This document shows positions 9,648 to 18,452 of a stretch of 64,000 bases of DNA, piece by piece. The notes below the pieces were generated by a model that saw only the letters and a list, made by a program, of their open reading frames with translations, was not told the origin of the DNA and ran no database searches. Position 1 is the stretch's first letter. Every line of letters begins with the position of its first letter. Location of the stretch: assembly GCF_027625475.1 (NCBI RefSeq), contig NZ_CP115174.1:3752501-3816500 (forward strand). The letters are read 5' to 3'. Source of the stretch: Sphingomonas abietis (lineage in GTDB: Bacteria > Pseudomonadota > Alphaproteobacteria > Sphingomonadales > Sphingomonadaceae). The position numbers and the translations under genes are program-made.

Positions 9648-9939
9648 AAGGTGCCCGGCCCTGATGCGCAGGCGCGCGAGCATGGCGGGTCTCGTCGGCG
9701 GATCGGGCAATGCCTGCGATCATTCTCACCACTTTGCCGACGATATCGCACTCCCGCCCGTCCTCGGGTCGAACGGCTGGAGGAGAGACGGGAGGCTGTG
9801 TCGGCCATGGTTTTCCAGTCGGTACGCAGCCGGTCTGGCGGGCTTCAGAGCGACGACCCACTGATCCCGCCGTGCAGATTCTCCGGCCCGCCCCTGATCA
9901 TGCCGACGGCGATCTGCCGCGCGGAACCTCGCGACGCGC

Positions 9940-11181
9940 TCACACCAGATCACGAAGCGCAACCGTTGGATTGGCAAGGCCAGCGGCATCGGCCCTGGCA
10001 CCCGTCACGACGAGTGCCTTGCCCTGGGCATAATCCTTGACGGCGTTGACGGCGTCGATGGCCACAACCCGGCCCTGCCTAAGGTAGATGATCGCGAATG
10101 AACGCGTCGCAGGATCGCCGCGCACGATCGCCTGGTCATGCCCTGTCGATAGGCCGACGGTCTGCAACTTCAGATCATATTGGTTGGACCAGAACCACGG
10201 CACGCTCTCATAGGGCTCGGGACCACCGGTGATCGTGCGCGCGACCGTCATCGCCATGTCATGGGCGTTCTGCACCGATTCGAGCCGGATCGGCATGCCA
10301 TCGGCATAGGAATTGGCGTGCATCGCGCAGTCGCCGAGCGCGAAGATGTCGGGCAGCGTGGTGCGGCCATGCTGGTCGATCGCGACGCCGTTGCCGCCGC
10401 GCGCACCCGCGGCCAGCAGCGGCTCGACCGCGGGGACGATGCCGATCCCGACGATCACCATCTCGCAGGCCAGGATTTCGCCGCCCGCGAGCCTGACCCC
10501 GCTGGCGCGGCCGTCCTGCTCCTCGATGCACTCGACCATGGTGTTGAGCCGCACGTCGACGCCGTGCGCGCGATGCTCGGCTTCGTAGAAGCGCGACAGC
10601 GACTCGCCCGCGACGCGCGCGAGCACGCGGTCGAGCGCCTCGAGCACGGTGACCCGCTTGCCGAGCTTGGTCAGCACCGCCGCCGCCTCGAGCCCGATAT
10701 AGCCGCCGCCGATCACGCAGACCCGCGTCGTCGTCGCGAGTTCGTCCCTCATCCGGTCGACATCGGCGCGGCTGCGCACCGAATGGACGCCGGCCAGATG
10801 ATGGCCGCTGCAGGTCAGCCGCCGCGCATGGCCGCCTGCCGCCCAGATCAGCGTGCCATAGCCGATCGTGCCGCCGTCCTCGGTCGTGACGACATGCGCA
10901 GCCGGATCGACCGCAACGACGCGCCGCCCCGTCAGCATCGCCACCTCGCGCTCCTCCCAGAAGGCGGCGGGGCGGATCAGGATGCGCTCGAACGGCTTGT
11001 CGCCGGCCAGATAGTCCTTCGACAGCGGCGGGCGCTCATAGGGGGTTTCGGGCTCCTCGCCGACGATCGCGATGCTGCCCGTAAATTTGCGCTGTCGCAG
11101 CGCGATCGCCGCTTGCGCACCGCCATGTCCTGCGCCCACGATTAGCACGTCTGCGTGCGCCACAGTGCCTTCCAATGTCAT
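9940..11181 (-). CDS. FAD-dependent ferredoxin (rubredoxin) NAD(P)H reductase
   Basis: A 413-residue flavoprotein of the ferredoxin-reductase type that supplies electrons to Rieske oxygenases or cytochromes P450. It has an N-terminal FAD site (GAGHGG at 16-21), TPYERPPLSKDYL, a second dinucleotide fold for NAD(P)H (GGGYIG at 158-163), and IFALGDCA near the end of the FAD domain. The C-terminal domain starts around VPWFWSNQYDLKLQ, a motif typical of this group. No ferredoxin gene adjoins it. A Rieske oxygenase 14 kb away (24612-25832) is the only candidate partner in the window. It may be in an operon with the transporter gene upstream, 15 bases away. Confidence 0.9.
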   Translation of the reverse strand: MTLEGTVAHADVLIVGAGHGGAQAAIALRQRKFTGSIAIVGEEPETPYERPPLSKDYLAGDKPFERILIRPAAFWEEREVAMLTGRRVVAVDPAAHVVTTEDGGTIGYGTLIWAAGGHARRLTCSGHHLAGVHSVRSRADVDRMRDELATTTRVCVIGGGYIGLEAAAVLTKLGKRVTVLEALDRVLARVAGESLSRFYEAEHRAHGVDVRLNTMVECIEEQDGRASGVRLAGGEILACEMVIVGIGIVPAVEPLLAAGARGGNGVAIDQHGRTTLPDIFALGDCAMHANSYADGMPIRLESVQNAHDMAMTVARTITGGPEPYESVPWFWSNQYDLKLQTVGLSTGHDQAIVRGDPATRSFAIIYLRQGRVVAIDAVNAVKDYAQGKALVVTGARADAAGLANPTVALRDLV

Positions 11182-11196
11182 GTGTACACCATCCTT

Positions 11197-12186
11197 CTAA
11201 GCGCTTGCCGGCCGTGCCGCGGCCACCATCTCGATCGGATCGGCGGCGTAGCGTCTCGCGATGAAGGCACAGGCGAACAGCTGGATCTGGTGGAAGAGCA
11301 TCAATGGCAGGATCGCCACCCCGACCTGCGCAGGGGCGAAGAGGACGCCCGCCATCGGCACGCCCGACGCCAGGCTTTTCTTCGACCCGCAGAATATCAG
11401 CACGATCGCGTCTTCGCGGGTGAAGCCGAGGATGCGGCCGGCAACCAGGGTCAACAGCAGAACGACGGCGAGAATGGCGACGCAGCAGACCGCGATCAGT
11501 CCGAGCGAAGCCGGCGAAAGGCGGTGCCAGAGGCCTTCGACCACGGCCGCACCGAACGCCGAATAGACGACGAGCAGGATCGAGCCGCGATCGACGATCG
11601 TCAGCACCGATTTATGCCGACCGACGAATCCGCCCACCAACGGGCGCAAGGCGTGACCGGCGCCGAACGGCAGCAGCAGCTGAAGCATGATCGTCTCCAC
11701 GCTGTGCCAGGACAATGCGGCGGCCCCGCCGCCCATCAGCAGCGCGACCAGCAGCGGCGTCACGAAGACGCCGACGAGGTTCGAAAAGGAGGCGCTGCAC
11801 ACGGCGGCGGCGACATTGCCCCGCGCGATCGCGGTGAACGCGATCGAGGATTGCACGGTCGACGGCAGCAATGTGAGGAACAGCAGGCCCGAGGCGACGG
11901 GAGGCGCCAGGAACGGCAAGCTCGACACCCCGAAGCCGATCGCGGGAAACACCAGGAAGGTGGTGACGAACACCGCCGCGTGGAGGCGCCAGTTGCTCGC
12001 GCCCGCGACGATCGCCGCACGCGAGAGCTTGGCGCCGTGCAGGAAGAACAGCAGCACGATCGCGGCGTCCGCCAGCCCGCTGAAGAAGGGCGCGAACATC
12101 CCCCGCGCCGGCAGGATCGACGCGAGCAACACCGTCCCGAGCAGAGCCAGGATGAAGGGATCGACTAGGGTACGGAGGCGGTTCAT
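11197..12186 (-). CDS. SBF-like (bile acid:sodium symporter family) membrane transporter
   Basis: Inner-membrane protein of about 329 residues with roughly ten hydrophobic segments. The characteristic stretches are FFLHGAKLSRAAI, LLPSTVQSSIAFTAIARGNVAAAVCSASFSNLVGVFVTPLL and FCGSKKSLASGVPMA, which mark the SBF-like (YfeH-type) group of sodium-coupled organic-anion carriers. The start is uncertain. MNRLRTLVDPF gives a normal N-terminus; an ATG 21 bases upstream and a longer frame to 12279 are also open. It lies 15 bases upstream of the flavoprotein reductase and downstream of a secreted carboxylesterase on the same strand, so it may import an ester-hydrolysis product. That link is inference. 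Confidence 0.85.
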   Translation of the reverse strand: MNRLRTLVDPFILALLGTVLLASILPARGMFAPFFSGLADAAIVLLFFLHGAKLSRAAIVAGASNWRLHAAVFVTTFLVFPAIGFGVSSLPFLAPPVASGLLFLTLLPSTVQSSIAFTAIARGNVAAAVCSASFSNLVGVFVTPLLVALLMGGGAAALSWHSVETIMLQLLLPFGAGHALRPLVGGFVGRHKSVLTIVDRGSILLVVYSAFGAAVVEGLWHRLSPASLGLIAVCCVAILAVVLLLTLVAGRILGFTREDAIVLIFCGSKKSLASGVPMAGVLFAPAQVGVAILPLMLFHQIQLFACAFIARRYAADPIEMVAAARPASA

Positions 12187-12291
12187 GCTTTGCTCGTTGA
12201 CAGCCATGCTGCCGGACAGGCCGGGCGGCACGCGAGGGAGGGAAGCCGGGACGGCGGCGACACGGCGGGAGCGCCGCATGGGCGCACCGGC

Positions 12292-13839
12292 TTATTGCAG
12301 CGACAGGCTCTCGATCATATCGAGCCTCTGCTTGCCGAAATCATCGATCACGATCGGGCCGCTCGCCGAAAATTCCATGATCTTGTCGCTCTTTGCGGAG
12401 AAGGCCGGCCAGGGCAACGCATGAGGCGGGTTGGGATCGCTGCGCTTCGCGAACGCCACCCAATAGCCGCTGACGATATCGGCCATCTTCTGGTCGTCCG
12501 CCGTCCAGCCGGGGCGCGCCGCCGGCGAGGGCACCGCGAAAACCATCTGCATCTCGTTGTCGTGCCCCGCTCCCGGGACCGTGCTGCGCAACGCCTCGGG
12601 CACGTAGCTGAACCGATAGAGCCAGACCGGCAGCCCCCTTGCGCCCTGCTGCTTGGCCCGGCGGCGCGCCGGCTCGACCATCGCCTGTTCGCCCCACAGA
12701 CGCCCGATCGCCTGTTCGCGCGTCACGCCCGGCGCCTGATATTGCGCGAGCAGCGGTGCCGCCCGATCGCCCAACCTGGCCAGCATCGCGTCCCCTGCCC
12801 CCGGCAGCCAGCGCATCAGGCTCTGCTCATAATCATTGGCGCCGACTAGATAGGGAACGGGCGCGGCCTCGCCGAGCCGGAACGCATCGGTGGTATCATG
12901 CACGATCAGCTTGCCGTCGCGCACCGGAAAGGCCGGAGCCCGTACCGGCGCATCGAGTATGGTCGCGGCGGGCAAGGCGCGGAGCGCGTTCACGTCGCCG
13001 TCGGCCACGCCCTTGCTGCGTGCCCACTGCAGGCCGGCCGCCTCCGCCGAGACCGGCGAGCCGGTCAATGGCTGGAGATGCTCGCTGCTGCCGCCGCTTT
13101 CCGAGATCGCCTTGGCGAACAGGCCGCGCGCGAGCGGCGACGTCATCAGGAAATTGACTGACGACGCGCCCGCCGATTCCCCGAAAATCGTGACATTGTC
13201 GGGATCGCCGCCCAGCGATGCGGCATTGGCCCTGATCCAGCGGAGCGCGGCGATCTGGTCCATCATGCCGTAATTGGCGAGCGTTCCACCCCGCTGTTCG
13301 GCACTCAGGCTCGGATTGGCATAGGTGCCGAAGCGACCGAGGCGATAGTTGATGGTGACGATGACGACACCCTGCCGGGCCAGGGCCCGCCCATCATAGA
13401 TGGGGAGCGACCCCGAGCCCATGATGAAGGCGCCGCCATGGATCCACATCATCACCGGCAGCCGCTTGTGCGTGCCATGCGGGCGCCAGACGTTGAGATA
13501 GAGGCAATCTTCCAATTCCGGATTGGCATAACCGGGCGGCAACGGATTGTGCGCGCTGTCCTGCAGGCAGTCATTGCCGAACGCCTGTGCCGACCGGACG
13601 CCACGCCACGCCACGACCGGCTGCGGCGATCTCCAGCGCAACGCTCCGACCGGCGGCGCCGCATAGGGCAGGCCGAGAAAGGCATCGACGTCGTTCTCGC
13701 GCACGCCCGCGACGGCACCGCTGGCCAGGTGTGCGACAGGCGGAGCCATATCGGGCGCCGCGGCAGTCGCAACCGAAGCCGGCGCCGCCGCGAGCGGCAA
13801 TCCGAGGATCGCCCATGTCAGTCCCATGGCCACATTCAT
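12292..13839 (-). CDS. Secreted type-B carboxylesterase
   Basis: A 515-residue alpha/beta-hydrolase of the carboxylesterase/lipase type-B family. It has a signal peptide (about 1-27), FLGLPYAAPPVG and EDCLYLNVWRP, an oxyanion loop in WIHGGAFIMGSG, and the nucleophile Ser222 in GESAGASSVN. The catalytic His is probably that of GAGHDNEMQMVF near the C-terminus. Enzymes of this family cleave carboxylic esters of many plant and aromatic compounds, and this one would act in the periplasm or outside. It is followed on the same strand by the SBF-like transporter and lies back-to-back with a GH3 enzyme, so de-esterifying a glycoside is a reasonable guess. Confidence 0.9.
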   Translation of the reverse strand: MNVAMGLTWAILGLPLAAAPASVATAAAPDMAPPVAHLASGAVAGVRENDVDAFLGLPYAAPPVGALRWRSPQPVVAWRGVRSAQAFGNDCLQDSAHNPLPPGYANPELEDCLYLNVWRPHGTHKRLPVMMWIHGGAFIMGSGSLPIYDGRALARQGVVIVTINYRLGRFGTYANPSLSAEQRGGTLANYGMMDQIAALRWIRANAASLGGDPDNVTIFGESAGASSVNFLMTSPLARGLFAKAISESGGSSEHLQPLTGSPVSAEAAGLQWARSKGVADGDVNALRALPAATILDAPVRAPAFPVRDGKLIVHDTTDAFRLGEAAPVPYLVGANDYEQSLMRWLPGAGDAMLARLGDRAAPLLAQYQAPGVTREQAIGRLWGEQAMVEPARRRAKQQGARGLPVWLYRFSYVPEALRSTVPGAGHDNEMQMVFAVPSPAARPGWTADDQKMADIVSGYWVAFAKRSDPNPPHALPWPAFSAKSDKIMEFSASGPIVIDDFGKQRLDMIESLSLQ

Positions 13840-13868
13840 CCCGCGCTCCCGCCCCTATTGCTATTGTC

Positions 13869-14066
13869 CGGTCTGGCGGATTGTCGGGGTGCGATCTTGC
13901 CGAGATGCGTCACTTTTGTTGACGACGTACCGTGCCCCACCGCCCTCGGGATCCCGTGGCCACGGCGCCCGCGCGGCGCGAAGCGCGAGTTCAGGCCCGT
14001 GCCATAGCCTGGCGCCGTATCGAACAGCGCGATGCCGGCCTTGGGCGCCGGCTTCGGCGTATCGCG
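13869..14066 (-). pseudogene. Remnant of an aldo/keto reductase gene
   Basis: The stretch between the esterase and the second GH3 gene holds an open reading stretch with a clear aldo/keto-reductase core. AGIALFDTAPGYGTGL matches the family signature that carries the catalytic Asp and Tyr. About 35 residues later STKV supplies the catalytic Lys. The rest is missing: no N-terminal strand precedes it, sequence beyond STKV is degraded, and the frame runs into the esterase promoter. It is most like the L-fucose / D-threo-aldose dehydrogenase subgroup. It is judged a decayed fragment, not a working gene. Confidence 0.6.
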
Positions 14067-14219
14067 CGCGTCGGCCTGGCCGAACGCCGCAGGTCGATGG
14101 GATCGCGGATCGATGGGATCGCGGGTGGTGACGATCAACTGTTTCGTCCGCAGGCCTCAAGACTATGACGGCGCTGTCACAGAGCATGATAGGACGTGTC
14201 CAGCCACCAAGGATCGTTC

Positions 14220-16403
14220 ATGCGCAAGTTAACCCTGCTCGGCCTCCTGCTTTCCGGTGCGGCGCATGCCGCGCCCGTCTGGCAGGATCGAGCCAAGTCA
14301 CCGGCCGTCCGGGCCGCCGCGCTCGAGCAGGCGCTGACCACCGACGAGAAGTTGTCGCTCGTCCACGGCATATGGCCGGTTCCGTGGACGCGCGCGCCCG
14401 GCGAGGCGCTTCCGGCGGGCGCCGTCCCCGGAGCCGGCTATGTCCCCGGCGTTCCCCGCCTGGGCATTCCGGCATTGACCGAAACCGACGCGTCGCTCGG
14501 CGTCTCGAATCCCTCCAACGTCCGCGCCGGCGATTTCGCGACGGCGCTTCCGTCCGGCCTCGCGATGGCGTCCACCTTCGATCCGGACAGCGCCTATCGC
14601 GCCGACGCGATGATCGCGGGCGAGGCGCGGGCGAAAGGCTTCAACGTGCTGCTCACCGGCGGGGTCAATCTGGCGCGCGATCCGCGCAACGGCCGGAATT
14701 TCGAATATTATGGCGAGGATCCGCTGCTTTCCGGGCTGATGGGCGGCGCCGCGATCCGCGGCGCACAGAGCCAGCATGTGATCGCCACGGTCAAGCATTT
14801 CGCGCTCAACGACAGCGAGACCAACCGCAATTTCTCGAACAGCGTGATCGCCGAGGCACCGATGCGCGAAAGCGACCTGCTCGCCTTCGAGATCGCGATC
14901 GAACAGGGGCACCCCGCCTCGGTGATGTGCGGCTACAACCTCGTCAACGGTGCGTATGATTGCGGCAATGCGCCGCTGCTCGACGGCGTGCTCAAGGGCG
15001 ACTGGCAGTATCCCGGCTTCGTGATGTCCGACTGGGGCGCGGTGAAGGCCACCGATTTCGCGCTCGACGGGCTCGATCAGCAATCCGCCGAGGAGACCGA
15101 CAAGCAACGATGGTTCGGCGCCCCGCTCGCCGAAGCGGTGCGGACCGGGCATGTCCCCGACGCCCGCCTGTCCGACATGGTGCGGCGCATCCTCTATGGC
15201 CAGATCGCGAGCGGCGCCTTCGACGCGCCCGTCGCTCCGGGCGGCACGATCGATTATGCGGCGGACGCCGCCGTGTCGCGACAGGTCGCGACCGCGGGGA
15301 TGGTGCTGCTCAAGAATGATCATGCGATCCTGCCGCTGGCGAGATCGGCGCGCACCATCCTGGTGATCGGCGACTATGTCGAAAAGGGCGTCATGTCGGG
15401 CGGCGGCTCCTCCAACGTGATCGGCAAGCCGGATCAGCCGGCCGCGCCGATGAGCGGCGAGACGCTGTTCGCCCAATATGTGAAGGAGCAATATCACCCC
15501 TCGCCCCCGCTCGCCGCGATCCGCGCGCGTGCGCCGCAAGCGCATGTGCTCTTCGACAATGGCCGCAACGCCGCGGAGGCGGCGCGCAAGGCGAAGCTCG
15601 CCGATCTCGTCATCGTCTTCGGCAACCAGTGGATGACCGAGGACAGCGATGCGCCCAATATCGATCTGCCGCGCGGGCAGGATGCGATGATCGCGGGTGT
15701 CGCCGCCGCCAATCCCCACACCGTCGTCGTGCTGCAGACCGGCGGCCCGGTCGCGATGCCATGGCTCGATCACGTGCCGGCGGTGCTCGAGGCCTGGTAT
15801 TCGGGGCAGCAGGGCGGCGAGGCGATCGCCGACATCCTGTTCGGCGACGCCAATCCCTCGGGCCGCCTGCCGATCACCTTTCCCCGGAGCATCGCACAGA
15901 CGCCGCGCCCGCCCGTACTCGACGGCGCCGATCTGCCGGACGGAGTCCAGTTCGACGTGCGCTATCCCGAGGGTGCCGACATCGGCTATCGCTGGTTCGC
16001 CAAGACCGGCCAGACGCCGCTCTTCGCCTTCGGCCATGGCCTCAGCTACACCCGCTTCCGCTACGCCGATCTGGTGGTGCGCGGCGGCAAGACGCCCACC
16101 GCCTCCTTCACCGTCACCAATGTCGGCGATCGTGCCGGCGCCGACGTGCCGCAGCTCTATCTCACCCGCGCCCCCGGCGGCCCGGCCCGGCGCCTGCTCG
16201 GCTTCCGGCGGGTGATGCTCGCACCGGGCGCCAGCCAGCGCGTGCAACTGCCCCTCGACGCCCGGCTGCTCAGCCGGTTCGATCCCGCTGCGCACGCCTG
16301 GTCGCTGGACGGGGGCACATACCGGATCAGCCTTTCGCAGGCATCGGACGCCGATCAGATCGACGCCGACGTGCGCCTCGCCGCCCGACGGCAGGCGCCA
16401 TGA
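14220..16403 (+). CDS. Secreted GH3 beta-glucosidase-type glycoside hydrolase (second copy)
   Basis: A 727-residue GH3 enzyme with a signal peptide (MRKLTLLGLLLSGAAHAAP), KGFNVLLTGGVNLARDPRNGR, the KHFALN motif, the probable nucleophile Asp271 in GFVMSDWGAV, and a C-terminal fibronectin-III-like domain (VTNVGDRAGADVPQLY). The start ATG 14220 is preceded by AAGGA; the frame is open 24 bases further to a GTG without a good site. It is a diverged paralogue of the enzyme at 7344-9647, with long shared blocks in the barrel. It is divergent from the carboxylesterase. Cleavage of beta-glucosides, possibly with a different aglycone or linkage preference from the first copy, is the likely role. Confidence 0.92.
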   Translation: MRKLTLLGLLLSGAAHAAPVWQDRAKSPAVRAAALEQALTTDEKLSLVHGIWPVPWTRAPGEALPAGAVPGAGYVPGVPRLGIPALTETDASLGVSNPSNVRAGDFATALPSGLAMASTFDPDSAYRADAMIAGEARAKGFNVLLTGGVNLARDPRNGRNFEYYGEDPLLSGLMGGAAIRGAQSQHVIATVKHFALNDSETNRNFSNSVIAEAPMRESDLLAFEIAIEQGHPASVMCGYNLVNGAYDCGNAPLLDGVLKGDWQYPGFVMSDWGAVKATDFALDGLDQQSAEETDKQRWFGAPLAEAVRTGHVPDARLSDMVRRILYGQIASGAFDAPVAPGGTIDYAADAAVSRQVATAGMVLLKNDHAILPLARSARTILVIGDYVEKGVMSGGGSSNVIGKPDQPAAPMSGETLFAQYVKEQYHPSPPLAAIRARAPQAHVLFDNGRNAAEAARKAKLADLVIVFGNQWMTEDSDAPNIDLPRGQDAMIAGVAAANPHTVVVLQTGGPVAMPWLDHVPAVLEAWYSGQQGGEAIADILFGDANPSGRLPITFPRSIAQTPRPPVLDGADLPDGVQFDVRYPEGADIGYRWFAKTGQTPLFAFGHGLSYTRFRYADLVVRGGKTPTASFTVTNVGDRAGADVPQLYLTRAPGGPARRLLGFRRVMLAPGASQRVQLPLDARLLSRFDPAAHAWSLDGGTYRISLSQASDADQIDADVRLAARRQAP

Positions 16404-16511
16404 TCGAAGCGCGACAGGCAAATCCTCGGGCCTTGGCAGACAAGACTTGTACGCAGCGACCTTTATGATGCCCCTCACACTCCGCTTCTCCAGTCACGGG
16501 ACGATGGCAGC

Positions 16512-17357
16512 ATGACGACGACGCTTACCCGCTTGCGCACCACGCCACTGCGCGCCGACACGCAATTCGGCGCCGAAATCCACGACATCGATCTGCGCAC
16601 CGCAGACCAGGCGACCAAGCAGGCCGTCGTCGACGAGTTCCAGCGCTCCGGCGCGATCCTGATCCGCGGGCAGGACATGCGCCCCGAGGATCTCGTCGCC
16701 TTCGTCGAGATGTTCGGCGTGCCCGAGGATCACACCAACAAGGCCTTCGTGATGGAGGGCCATGAAAAGGTCTACATCCTGTCGAACCGGATCGGCAGCC
16801 ATCGCGACGGCGTGGGCTGGCACACCGACTACAGCTACAAGGAAGAGCCGGTGATGAGCACGATGCTCTATGCCGTCGAGGTTCCCGAAGTCGGCGGCGA
16901 GACCTATCTCGCCGACATGGTCTCCGCCTACAATGCGCTGCCGCCCGAGCGTCAGGAGGAACTGCAAACGCTGCGCCTTCATCACAGCTGGGAATATTTC
17001 ATGACGAACCGGGAGGATGCCCGGATGGAGATCACCCCCGAACTGCTCGCCGAGAATCCCGACGTCGTGCATCCGCTGATCCGCACCCACCCGGCGGACG
17101 GCCGCAAGGCGCTCTGGGTTTCGACCGGCACCGTGAAGGCGGTCATCGGGCAGGAGGATCCGAGCGATCTCGCGGTCCTCGACGAGCTCGTCGATTTCGG
17201 GACGCAGGAGCGCTTCGTGTTCAAGCACAAGTGGCAGGTCGGCGACATTCTGATGTGGGATAATCGCTGCACGCTCCACACCGGCTCGGGCTTCGACGAC
17301 CAGAAATATATCCGCACGATGCACCGCCTCTGGGTGCGCGGCGACAAGCCCTATTGA
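16512..17357 (+). CDS. TauD/TfdA-family 2-oxoglutarate-dependent dioxygenase
   Basis: A 281-residue non-haem iron dioxygenase. The iron ligands are His104 and Asp106 in WHTDYSY and His256 in RCTLHTG, and Arg268 or Arg272 in YIRTMHRLWVRG should bind 2-oxoglutarate. The spacing follows taurine dioxygenase. Such enzymes hydroxylate carbon next to sulfonate, ether or similar groups, releasing sulfite or an aldehyde. The substrate is not evident, since no sulfonate transporter is nearby. It is followed by a terminator and a convergent AraC-family gene. Overlap with the L-fucose/rhamnose theme to the left is not supported by sequence. Confidence 0.88.
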   Translation: MTTTLTRLRTTPLRADTQFGAEIHDIDLRTADQATKQAVVDEFQRSGAILIRGQDMRPEDLVAFVEMFGVPEDHTNKAFVMEGHEKVYILSNRIGSHRDGVGWHTDYSYKEEPVMSTMLYAVEVPEVGGETYLADMVSAYNALPPERQEELQTLRLHHSWEYFMTNREDARMEITPELLAENPDVVHPLIRTHPADGRKALWVSTGTVKAVIGQEDPSDLAVLDELVDFGTQERFVFKHKWQVGDILMWDNRCTLHTGSGFDDQKYIRTMHRLWVRGDKPY

Positions 17358-17373
17358 GGGAGATCCGTCGAGC

Positions 17374-17401
17374 GGCCGCCCGGTAGGACTATCGGGCGGC
17401 C
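17374..17401 (+). terminator. Hairpin terminator between convergent dioxygenase and AraC genes
   Basis: Perfect 9-bp arms GGCCGCCCG (17374-17382) and CGGGCGGCC (17393-17401) can be lengthened by three inner pairs including one G-T. TCTTCTATTT follows on the plus strand. It sits 16 bases after the dioxygenase stop and 4 bases before the AraC stop. Confidence 0.75.
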
Positions 17402-17405
17402 TCTT

Positions 17406-18359
17406 CTATTTCACGACGTCCCGCCGATATTCGCGTGCGGAAATGCCGTAGCGCTCGCGAAACGAACGGCTGAAATGCGCCGCATCGTTGAACCCCCAGC
17501 GGAAGGCGATCGCCGAAATCCCCAGTTGCGCGTGGAGCGGGCTGGTCAGGTCGGCGTGACAGCGTTCGAGCCGCCGGGCCTTCAGCGTCGCCGCAAAATT
17601 CATCTCTTCCGCCGCGAACAGCCGCCTGAGATAGCGTGGCGATATGCCGACATCGGCGGCAAGCGATCCGATGCCGAGCTCCGGATCGCCCAGCATCGTT
17701 TCCATGCGCTGGAGAATGCGGTGGAGCAGCGCCGCGCGTGCGCCTTCGGCCCCGCCGCGCGTGCGCGCGCCACCATCGGCCGCCAGAATGGCGACGAGAA
17801 ATTCGATCACCGCGATCTCGACCGGCCTGAGATGATCCGCTCCCAGCGTAGCGAGTTCGAGCGCGGTGGCCTCGAGCAGCCGGGCGAAGACGGCGGGCAT
17901 CCCCCGCGAGGCATCGAGCACGACGACGCTCGCCTGCAGATGCGCCAGCAAGCGCGGCGCGATCGCCGGATGCGGCAGCCGGACGAACAACTGGCGATGG
18001 CGCCGGCCCAGCGTGAGGGTCGACGCGCTGCGCGTGATCCCGCACAGGATCATCCCGGGATGGAAGGGCGTCTCGAACTCGGGCGCGCGCATGACGCCCT
18101 GCCCGTCGATCAGCATGCTGAGCCACAGGCCCTCAATCTGTTCGTCGGAGCGGCCCGCAATCTCCTGCGCATCGGCCGTCACCAGCGCGAACTGAATGCC
18201 CATCGGCGATACCGCAACCGTGACCGAGCCGTTCATCGGTTCGGGGCCGAGCGGCGTGACCTGCGGCAGCCGCAGCCGCCTCATCGCATCGGCCCACGCC
18301 GCGTTGCGCGTGTCCGGCGGCAGATCGGCGGTCGAGAAAATCCAGGCTGGCGGGTCCAT
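17406..18359 (-). CDS. AraC-family transcriptional regulator
   Basis: A 317-residue regulator with an N-terminal AraC-binding-like (FeaR-type) domain and a C-terminal double helix-turn-helix (about 210-315). The DNA-binding part reads LGIGSLAADVGISPRYLRRLF followed by ISAIAFRWGFNDAAHFSRSFRERYGISAREYR, the standard second HTH. It closely resembles the AraC half of the fusion protein at 22195-24543. It lies 93 bases upstream of nothing else on its strand and reads toward the dioxygenase, with the TonB receptor gene ending just behind its start. Control of the receptor or the dioxygenase is plausible, and the effector is unknown. Confidence 0.9.
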   Translation of the reverse strand: MDPPAWIFSTADLPPDTRNAAWADAMRRLRLPQVTPLGPEPMNGSVTVAVSPMGIQFALVTADAQEIAGRSDEQIEGLWLSMLIDGQGVMRAPEFETPFHPGMILCGITRSASTLTLGRRHRQLFVRLPHPAIAPRLLAHLQASVVVLDASRGMPAVFARLLEATALELATLGADHLRPVEIAVIEFLVAILAADGGARTRGGAEGARAALLHRILQRMETMLGDPELGIGSLAADVGISPRYLRRLFAAEEMNFAATLKARRLERCHADLTSPLHAQLGISAIAFRWGFNDAAHFSRSFRERYGISAREYRRDVVK

Positions 18360-18452
18360 TCTCAGCCTCGGGGATAGATGGTGATGATGGTTCCCGCGTT
18401 CCGGATTGCGGGCTGCGGAGGCCGGTCGCCCGGCCCCCGCGCTCCCTTCGCT

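Noticed and set aside
9648..9939. Possible small genes after the first GH3 gene
   Set aside because: Several overlapping short frames exist, but none has a plausible start site or a recognisable sequence; it is treated as non-coding.
11155..12424. Long plus-strand open frames opposite the reductase and SBF-like transporter genes
   Set aside because: They lie antisense to well-supported genes, have Arg/Gln-rich composition typical of reversed GC-rich coding DNA and show no family pattern.
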